Shown: positions 56,247 through 64,000 of the stretch, one piece after another
How positions within the stretch are numbered: position 1 is the first letter of the stretch
How the letters are laid out: every line of letters begins with the position of its first letter
Translations under genes and position numbers: made by a program
Origin: Flaveria trinervia
Taxonomy: Eukaryota; Streptophyta; Magnoliopsida; Asterales; Asteraceae
Reading direction: 5' to 3'
NCBI GenBank assembly: GCA_025506515.1
Contig: JACCIX010000989.1
Span: 1 to 64,000, forward strand
Length of the DNA: 64,000 nucleotides
The notes under the pieces: generated by a model
The model's database searches: none
Told to the model about the DNA's origin: nothing
What the model saw: only the letters and a program-made list of their open reading frames with translations

Positions 56247-59200
56247 CCAGTGGAGATTCCTGCTCCATGTGGTTATGCACAGCTTATGAAACAAGCAAGG
56301 TGGATGGGACCAGATTCTTGAGGATCTCTCTTCATATCTATGGAATGATTTTAGGGTTCAAGTTAAGGAATTCTCAATTTGTTTATTCTAATTTACTTGC
56401 AATCTTGGACTCCTTAGAATATTACATGTTCTCTAGATATGTCTAGTACATTCTTAACTGTAAACTGGGCTCATACTTAAGGGGAACATGTAACATTCTT
56501 AAACTGGGATAGAGTAAGCCCGACGTCTTTAGAATACTGAGAAAGCCCACTATTGGATTCTCTGGGGTAGAAACAACCCTAGTCTCAAAATGTTAGGGCT
56601 CATTGCTCAAGGTGAGAACCTAGCAACACCAGCTAGTGTTGAACCCACACCTGCTACATCCCAACCACCTACATAACCAAAAATCACCCTCACCTACCAA
56701 AGAAAATCAAAACGAACCTCTACTCAAGTTATTCAGTATGTGCAGGTCCCTATACACTCACCCGTACAGGAGGAAGTGGACATTGGAGCTCCTACTTCTC
56801 CTGAGGAGCAGACCACTCCCATCTCTTCAAGGATTAGTGCTGAGGTTCTACATGCTCAGCCTGATGAGCTCATAAGAGAAACTGCCTTAAGCTATCACTC
56901 TGAGTCTCAACACTCAAGTGATCAACCTTCATGGGATAGTTACCATCCCCAGCCTTTAGATCTCAACTAACCAATCCCCACCTTGATTTCTACACTGATA
57001 AAGATCTAGGTTTCAGTGAGTACCATGATTCTCTCTTATTTTCCCCTACTCAAAGAGAGATGAGTGCTTCTGAGGCTCCTATTTCTAGCCCCCATCAGTC
57101 ACCTACTACTGAGGTGGACACTTTTGAACCTGTTCACGATGTCCATATAGAAGAGGCTCTTACTTTTGAAAGTGATTACATCATTAACACCTAACAATGG
57201 CAACTCAGCCCACTGACATATCAACTGAGATTGCCAGTGAGTAGAGGAAATCTAGTAGCGAAGAACCTGAAGCTGGTGGTGAGAGTGAGGACTTTGGTCC
57301 AATCATCTCATCCCCCAATGATTCTTCTAATGAAGACGAGGGGAATTTAAGACTAAAGGTGCAAAAACTATCTCAAACATGCACTTACTTAGTCTCCAAG
57401 GTTAGTCACCTTGAATCTCAAGTGACTACCTTGCAGAACAGGGTCAATGATCAGCAACTTGAGATTAATATCTTAAGGAAGAACTAGTTGGGAGAACTTT
57501 AAGAAGAGCTCAACTAGGAACACAAGAGACTGTGGATGTGATTGACCTAAATCCTAGCTCACCTATACAAGTGGGTGATGCTACCAAAAAGGGGGAGAAA
57601 ATCATTACAACTACAAAACCTGGGAGTTCTTCAAAGAGAATGGACATTGAGGACTCCCCATCCTTACTTGCAATTGCGCATTCTCAGCAAGCTCCTCAAA
57701 TTCACATTGATGTGGACTACATGGACTTCTTCATACAGAGTTTGTTTGTGGATGGGATACCAAGGGCTATGTCATCTCCACTATCTTCCAATCACATCAT
57801 GGGTGGAGGTATGGAAGCAACATGAAATCCCTAATCATCTTTAGAGTTCAAGGGCAATAGGAGATCTTCAACTTTCACACCTTGAACTTCTATGAAAGTC
57901 TGGATTTAGTCAAGATGCCACTTTTCAATCCAACCTAATCACGACAAGCTGACAAGTTGGCCCAAAGAATCCAAGACAGGATCATTGCAAAGTTCAGCTT
58001 AGAAGAAGACTATGGCAATCAGGCAATGTCATCGGTCAACTGGAAGTTGAGGCATACCCTAAGATTAGCTTCATAGAGGAAACCTTGACTGAAGGCCTAG
58101 TGACAAAACCTGAGAGCCCTGTCTTATCACCAACAACTACTGCAGAGATCAATTCCATTTTTGAGACACCTGCTGGTGAAGGTGCTTCTCAACCTCTCTC
58201 TGGCCAGAGCTTGGAAGCTTCATCAAGAAATGAAGGCCAAAGCTCTCTCCAAGTCATAAAGGTCTCTAAGTGACAAATGGAAAAGAAAAATGACTTCTGA
58301 GGAGATTGAGGAGGAGAATAGAGAGAGGAAAAGGAAGCTGAGGGGCGAAAGTTCCTCTTCTGGGTCTACAAGACTCATGGCGACTGCTTTCAGGGCTGCC
58401 CCCAGACCAAATAGTTAGAATGATGAGTTAAGGGTAGTCAGGATAAACTACCTGCAAACAAGGAACTATGACATAGATAATGTCATCTCTCTTCCTTGGA
58501 AGAACTCAATGAACTTGTTGACCTGGAAAGGTCAAAGGAGAAGAAAGAGGCAGAAGATGCAGAGCTGCTAGTACAAATCAAAGAAGATAGAAGAAAGAAA
58601 AGATTATACAAGCATGTGCCTACTCTCTCCCCAGTTCAAGAAAGCCCTGCATATGAGCATATGGTTCAACAAGAACCTCAGGTAGATAAAGAAGAAGAAA
58701 GGATCAAGATGATCAACTACCTGAGTGCCACAGGCCTCTATCAAGCAGAAGCACTTCTTCCCTATTCCTTTGACTATATTGTGTTTGAGTATCTTAAAAA
58801 ACTTGAACTTGAGATAGTCAAGGAGAGAAAGACAACCAAAAGAAAGCTAAGGGGAGAAGTTTCTACGTCAAGAGCCATCATCCACAAAAGCATGAAGAAA
58901 TCTGCTAACAGGCAGAAGATGATGAGCTATGTCCCCATGTCTCTATCTACTATGGATGAGCATATAAGGGTGATCAAGTAGAAGATAACAAGTGGAGAGT
59001 TGGTTGACTTACATTCCCCTCCAAGTCAAGACCCACCTGAAGTGGAGGTTAAGGTTGAACAACCAGAGACATCACAACCTGGACCTTTTGCTGAATCTCA
59101 ACAAGCTTCATCTTCTAATCCACAGCAGGGTCATACTCACTCTCAATCTGAACCTGTGAGTGTAGAAGACCCAACTGAGAAAGACAATGAATATCAATCC

Positions 59201-59627
59201 GATACTACAGGCCAGTCATCTCAGTTAAAAGTTGTAAAGAGAAAAAAAAAGGATGACTTCTAAACCAAAGCCAAAGAAGAAGAAGAAGACTGTATCCTTT
59301 TTTGAACCTCAGGATGAGTCAGAACATCCTAAGGATGTGTAGCCAGAGGATGCTCCATCATCTCCTATTCCAATAGCTCCTCTTGCATCAAAAAGACCCA
59401 TCCTGTCCTGCACATACTCTACAAATCCAGAAAGGTGGCATGTCATCAGAGATCATGGTTTTGAAAATGTCTACACTTGGCAGGACATGTTTCAGTTGCC
59501 TCTGCATGATCTCTTTGACTTGAGAAGATACTATAATAGTCTAAACGATCTTGATCATCTTATGAAGATAGGGCTAGTTATCATCCTGATTAGGACTGTT
59601 GATATCTCATGTCTTCAAGAGTTTTGA
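56247..59627 (+). pseudogene. B1 env-like region
   Basis: Colinear with the B2 env-like region from its CGHPKTYQ part on (start missing). Pro/Gln/Ser-rich 56640-56970; acidic 57180-57360; helical QKLSQTCTYLVSKVSHLESQ near 57362; DVIDLNPSSPIQVGDATKKG at 57535. Charged coiled-coil-like segment 58280-58590 (EIEEENRERKRKLRGES, LVDLERSKEKKEAEDAELL), open 58496-58981. Acidic/Gln tail 59000-59260; C-terminal domain NPERWHVIRDHGFENVYTWQ near 59430; TGA 59625-59627. Several stops and shifts. Confidence 0.73.
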
Positions 59628-59635
59628 AGCATCAA

Positions 59636-59648
59636 CCTAGGGGGAGTT
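59636..59648 (+). other. B1 polypurine tract
   Basis: ctagggggagtt-type run adjoining the 3' LTR. Confidence 0.86.
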
Positions 59649-60454
59649 TGTAGAGAATATGCATAGAGGGTGATGCAACCAAAGTCTTTCTACATGCATG
59701 CTGCACAAGTACTAAAGAAGAATGCTTCGGAAGTTTAACACATGCAACAAAATTATTCTAAGTGTGAAATCTTCCGAAACCAAGACCAATATCTTCTGAA
59801 GCCAAAGATGAAGTCTTCTGAAGCTTCAAATAAAAAGTCTTCCGAAGCTCCGCACTTGAAGACAGATTTCTTCCAAATACATTTAACTACATGCTTTATC
59901 TGATGTAATTTTTTCCATAAAGCTGGACCGCTTTCAACTGCAACATTGTAAAGTCACCAACTTACATGAGTTGGTGAAAAGGTCCATGATTTTGGTAACT
60001 ATACATTGAGGTCTTGAGTCTATAAACTTTCTACTTCATGTACTTATCCTTTTTGTAATAGATAAGGATGTGAGCTATGGCATGTCATTGCCACAAAGTC
60101 AAAAAGGAAATCTGCCTTTTTTACTCTACAACTGATTTTGTTTTGAGTCTAGTCAATTGTATCCAACCGGCTTTCATAGTATGGCCGGCTATAGGATGTA
60201 GTATATGTATATCTCTTGTTCTTGTGACTTTATGTTTAAGCTTTGTAACACTTGTAATAGAACATTGAGAAAGCAATAAACCGTAATCTTGAAAACCATC
60301 TCACGGTGTATCTTGCTCTTATGTTCTCTCTCTTAATTACTTGTGTTCTTAGTGTCTTCACTTGTGGTTAATCTAGTTCACTGTTTGATTAAGTTTAGTT
60401 ACTCTCCTCTTTGTGTTGTTGTGTTGTATTTTACCTCCCTTCAACGGTCCTACA
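59649..60454 (+). repeat. B1 3' LTR
   Basis: 806 bp, TGTAGAGAAT...GGTCCTACA. CTTCCGAAG/CTTCTGAAG motifs 59770-59870, one more unit than in the 5' LTR. Confidence 0.9.
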
Positions 60455-60459
60455 ATGTA
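60455..60459. repeat. Right target-site duplication of B1 (atgta)
   Basis: Identical to 29032-29036. Confidence 0.9.
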
Positions 60460-60887
60460 CTTGATCATATGTTATCCCACTATCCATTCCTTATATGTTA
60501 GTATACTTACTAACTTTAGTCGGTGACAAAGGTAAGTCATGGACTTGTCATGACTACCAAATACTATATAGTAATGTATCTAGTATACCTTACCTTTAGC
60601 AATGTAGTATTTGCTTTAGTCGTAAGCTTCCAGCTCGTATCAAAGTATAACTGGCTATAGATAGTAGTTTATATAGTTCTCATTGTAACTTTGTAAACAT
60701 GCTTGTAAGAGTCTTGTAACACTTTGAGTTGAAAAGTAATATATACAGGTATGTTGAAAAGTATGTTCTTGTATTTGTCTACTTAGTATATTACTATCAC
60801 CTCTTAAGGGATTTTGCACGTTCAAACTAAGTGACTTAGTGAGTTTGAGAGATAACACTTGTGTTGAGTGAAAAAACCGATCCTGCA
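60455..60887 (+). repeat. D1 5' LTR, right part
   Basis: AT-rich; TATA-like aatatatac near 60738; ends ATCCTGCA at 60887 directly before the PBS. Beginning of the LTR is on the far side of B1. Confidence 0.75.
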
Positions 60888-60889
60888 AT

Positions 60890-60904
60890 TGGTATCAAAT
60901 CATC
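60890..60904 (+). other. D1 primer-binding site, decayed
   Basis: tggtatcaaatcatc: the initiator tRNA-Met site with two changes, two bases from the LTR. Confidence 0.75.
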
Positions 60905-60977
60905 TTAGGCTCTTGATTGTGAGATCTTACCATCCAAATCAAACATTTTCTTCACTCACACTTTCACCTCACCCAAA

Positions 60978-63593
60978 ATGGCCCTTAACCAAAAATCATC
61001 TAAAGGTGAAAATGGGGACAATGTCTAAAGCACCCATCATCACCCTTGAAACTTCTGATCTTGGAGAAGACGTATTGATGGTTTCATTAGGTACCAAGAC
61101 AACATGATGTTTCAATCTATCACAAATGGCCCTTACAAGCAAAAGGTTGCAGCATCGGTTGGAAATGATGCTATGATAGAGAAGGATGTTGAAATCTGTT
61201 CTGATGAAGACCACAAGCGACTAGAGATTGATAGAAAAGCATTGATTGTTCTTATGACTTCCATACCCAACTCCATCATGGTAGGATTTGAGCATTGCTA
61301 GTCAGCAAAGAACTATTTGGTGCTTTGTGTCATATGTATGCCCACTCCAATAAGTCTAAGAAAGATTACTTAAAGCAACAATTTGAAAACTTTACTTATA
61401 TTATTGGAGAGACCTTTAGCCAGCAATAATTCAGGTATATGGATCTTATTTTTATCACTTTAGTCTGTGGGAGTCTCTCTTGAGATGAGAGATCTCTCAA
61501 GAAAGTTCATGAGTGCACTTCCAAATGAGTGGACTTTCTACTATGTCTCTATCAAAAGGACAGAGAACTTAAACTCTCTCACGATGACTAAACCATATGG
61601 CATCCTTGATGGATACAATGTAGAGATGGAAAACAAAAGAGGCCACTAGGTGAGCAGACCCTCAAGCCTTCCTACTAGCAATGCTTTAATTATTGCTGAA
61701 GGCTCAAGACCCCTAACCTCAGCAGTACCTGACTTACTCCCAACAGTGATCCTGGTTCTTCTGGGCCATACAATACCTTTCCTGAGACTCTAAGGTCTTA
61801 ATAAGCTCAAGCAAGTCCTTTCCAGGACAGTTGTGCCTTTGTTTCAGGAAATGAGCCTTCTAGTGACTTTAAGTTTTGCTTTGATGATCTAGAATGTTTC
61901 AGCCCAGATGACATTGAATACAAGGACATTGTCCAACATATGGCTCTTTTAACTTACATGGCAAAGAAATTCTTTAAGAGAACTGGAAGGCAATTTTCCC
62001 AAACCCCAACTAACAACAAGTTTGGGTTTGACAAGACAAAGGTTAAATGTTACAATTGTATTGAACTTGGCCACATTGCCAGGGAATGCAAGGCTCCCAA
62101 ATCTAATCCAGGAACTTCTCAATCCTCCACACATCCATCCACACCTCAAGCCATCGAGAACTGAACTAAACAACACACAGTTGTTGTTGGTCAAGAGGTG
62201 GAGTGGAGCTTCATAGTGCAAGATATGACTCCTGCTCAAGCATTGATGGCTGGAACAAATGACAGCAAGGTATTTGAACACCTCTATACTCCACGTGCAT
62301 TGCTAAAGTTAAATTATATAAAGACTATATTATGGAAACTAAATCTAATATTGAGTCTTAAATATCCTTAGAAGTGATTTAAAAGGGTTGAATGAAACTA
62401 TAAACTTAAAATTGAAGAGTTGGAGAAAACTGTGTCCTTTTTAAAACATGAGCATACCAAATATAGGACCCAAATCAAAGATTTAATCTCCAAATTAAGT
62501 GAGGCTCAAGCGCAACTAGTCACAATTGAGGCATAAGACCGAAAGCATGCTATCCCTAAGCAAAACTTTCAAGCCAGTCTTGAATCATCTACCCACTCAA
62601 TCAAAACAAAGGTGGGTTGGGAACCAATGAAATTGCTCCACCATATTCTTGTGGGTCTATCAGACAACCAAGATGTGGGACCAAAGACCAAGAGGTTCCA
62701 ACTGTTGACCACCACCTCATGAGTTGAAGAGTGAAGCAACTATGGAGACCATCATAAGGAAGGATGAGGTAAATCAACCCATTCTCACCAATGATGATCA
62801 ACCCCTAACCACCAAAGCTAGAAGAAACATGGCTAAGGCAGGCTAAAAAACTACCAAAAAGTGGTTGAATCCAATCTGAAAATAGACCTAAAACAAAAGG
62901 GTGTGTTCATTTCAATCGGGTTCTAGGTGGTTGGAATCCTAGGAAGGAGTGTAATACTTACACTCCTAGAAAGGATCAGATGTTGAAGGAGAAGACTATT
63001 GATGAAGATAAAAAAGAGTATGAATAACCGTCTTCATATCCCACAAAGGATAACATTGCATGCATGATGTGTGGTCTGCAAAATCGTATGGCTAAAGATT
63101 GTTACTACAATCATGCAAGCACACATTGTGAAAATAATGTTAAGAAAGAAGGAGTCAAGAAGGGTTTCATATTTGGAACCTATCACATGGTCCAAGTGAC
63201 AAGGAAAGAAAAGATGAGGAAAAGAAAGCTTGTTTTCGAGGGAAATTTGTTTTCGGAAGAAACTCATTCTTCCGAAAGGAAATAGCTTCAGAAGATAAGG
63301 ATAAGAAAAGTCAAAAGAACAAAATAGTTCCTTTGAAACCTTCTAAATAGAAGACTGCTTCGGAATAAAAGCTGAGGAAAGCCTCAGAAATATGTCATGC
63401 TACGGAAGCTTTATCAAGCTCATCTACATTGATCAGCCAAGGGATGGCTTGGAAGATTAAAAAAGATGTAGCAGCCTAGTCCTTTTCTTCACAAACATCT
63501 TTTGAACCACCATGCATACACTTTGGTTCAATTAAATCCTCCTTAGTTGAAAAGCTCAAGACTAGCAAAGCTTGGGTTTTGAATAAAAACTAA
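60978..63593 (+). pseudogene. gag: D1 gag
   Basis: ATG 60978 (MALNQKSSKGENGDN). SKAPIITLETSDLGE near 61025; capsid core LEIDRKALIVLMTSIPNSIM near 61220; LSRKFMSALPNEWTFYYVSI near 61497; DDIEYKDIVQHMALL near 61905; KKFFKRTGRQF near 61965. First knuckle CYNCIELGHIAREC intact at 62048-62089. Pro/Ser-rich part, then a helical region 62400-62530. Second knuckle at 63061-63102 (CMMCGLQNRMAKDC) has Arg in place of His. A Lys-rich tail ends KAWVLNKN with TAA 63591-63593. Retains the core that B1 lost. At least six frame breaks or stops. Confidence 0.8.
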
Positions 63594-63609
63594 CTTTCAC
63601 CTTATGTGT

Positions 63610-64000
63610 ATGGACATCCACATGACAAAAATGACAATGTATGGGTTGTAGGTAGTAGATACTCCAGGCACATGACTAGAAACAGATCTCTTATTCAATA
63701 AATTACAACATTTTGATGAACGTCCTATTTAATTTGGAGGTGAGGCTGGAGGATACATTTCTGGTAGAGGAAGTGTTTCAAACGGCAATGTAAGAATCAA
63801 CAACTAAACTTTGTCAAGCATCTTGAACACAATCTTTTGAGTGTTTCTTATTTTGTGATCAAAAGCATCAAATTCTTTTCATAGAACATGAGTGTATTAT
63901 CCTCAAAACCGGGATGTCAATTAGTCAGGAATTGGTGCTTGTTATATCTCCGAGGAAAGGGGATATGTACAAGCTGGAGATGAACAATGCTTCCCTATTA
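63610..64000 (+). pseudogene. pol: D1 pol, protease start (partial)
   Basis: The protease motif region W-V-V-G-S-R at about 63642-63659 keeps Trp and a downstream R-H-M-T, but the catalytic Asp codon is now Gly (ggt, 63651-63653) and the Gly of DSG is Arg. Downstream: FGGEAGGYISGRGSVSNGN and HECIILKTGMSISQE, the start of the GAG-pre-integrase region. Runs off the window. Confidence 0.75.

Larger units (their letters stand above)
29037..60454 (+). mobile_element. B1: family B Sirevirus-like element hosting B2 and A4
   Basis: 31.4 kb between ATGTA duplications, of which about 8.7 kb is outside the B2 insertion. Order: 5' LTR, PBS, gag with its core deleted, protease, integrase up to 32797, B2 with A4 inside, integrase resuming at 55513, deletion of RT/RH, env-like region, polypurine tract, 3' LTR. 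The LTRs differ at many substitutions, so it is old. It lacks RT and RNase H and cannot replicate by itself. Confidence 0.88.
60455..64000 (+). mobile_element. D1: Sirevirus-like element, 5' part (runs off right edge)
   Basis: LTR right part to 60887, PBS, gag 60978-63593, protease start to the window end. The LTR's left part lies before 29037, separated by B1. Related to family B in gag and protease, but with a different LTR. Many stop codons by substitution: an old copy. Confidence 0.78.

Noticed and set aside
29037..60454. Two separate family B elements in tandem (one giving the 5' LTR, one the 3' LTR)
   Set aside because: The perfect ATGTA duplication at both outer ends favours one original insertion; duplication inside it explains the extra integrase segment.
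1..64000. tRNA, rRNA or host protein-coding genes
   Set aside because: Every long coding stretch I could place belongs to gag, pol or env-like regions; only tRNA-complementary primer sites were found.

Overview
The window reads as a stack of nested LTR retrotransposons from a plant nuclear genome. I found no host gene, no structural RNA gene and no prokaryotic feature. Every element I can classify is Ty1/Copia: the order is gag, protease (PR), integrase (IN), reverse transcriptase (RT), RNase H (RH), and the primer-binding sites are complementary to initiator tRNA-Met (TGGTATCAGAGC or decayed forms). The large gag with repeated CX2CX4HX4C knuckles and the extra 3.4-3.7 kb coding region downstream of pol point to the Sirevirus (SIRE1/Maximus-like) lineage. 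The host is probably a eudicot with a large repeat-rich genome. Asteraceae is a guess from general resemblance, not a demonstrated result.

Labels used here. Family A (LTR rich in CTGAAG/CTTCAG) has four members: A1 (minus, 1-4176, runs off the left edge), A2 (minus, 4177-24127), A3 (plus, 10737-23124, inserted in the A2 gag) and A4 (plus, 37435-49911). Family B (LTR rich in CTTCCGAAG) has two: B1 (plus, 29037-60454, perfect ATGTA target duplication) and B2 (minus, 32798-55512, inserted in the B1 integrase). C1 (minus, 24128 to about 28.9 kb) is a gag-only remnant broken by a solo LTR (26169-26932). D1 (plus) has its 5' LTR split by B1 and runs off the right edge.

Layout. 1-24127 is the A1/A2/A3 block: A2 joins A1 directly at one LTR, having lost its own env-like region and 3' LTR, and A3 sits in A2 with a 5-bp duplication. 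24128-29036 is C1 plus the start of the D1 LTR. 29037-60454 is a three-deep nest (A4 in B2 in B1). 60455-64000 is the rest of the D1 LTR, its gag and the start of its pol.

How the parts work together. In an intact member the LTR drives a genomic RNA; Gag forms the particle; PR, IN, RT and RH come from pol; the downstream env-like region is an accessory gene of unknown role. A3 and A4 carry every segment and have similar LTR pairs, so they are the youngest, but single-base indels break all their frames. B1 has lost the core of gag and all of RT/RH. B2 has lost its PBS, gag and the start of PR. Most coding features are therefore listed as pseudogenes. Many A3/A4 frame breaks are one-base gaps relative to each other, so some may be assembly error.

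Points worth most attention: a TATA box with a pyrimidine-rich leader just upstream of the env-like start in families A and B, with U3-type motifs repeated in the preceding spacer (possible internal promoter); a splice-acceptor-like tract exactly between the gag stop and the protease in both families; a fold-back junction at 53.8 kb with a third copy of an insertion-site duplication; and large opposed arms (A2 against A3) that could produce double-stranded RNA.
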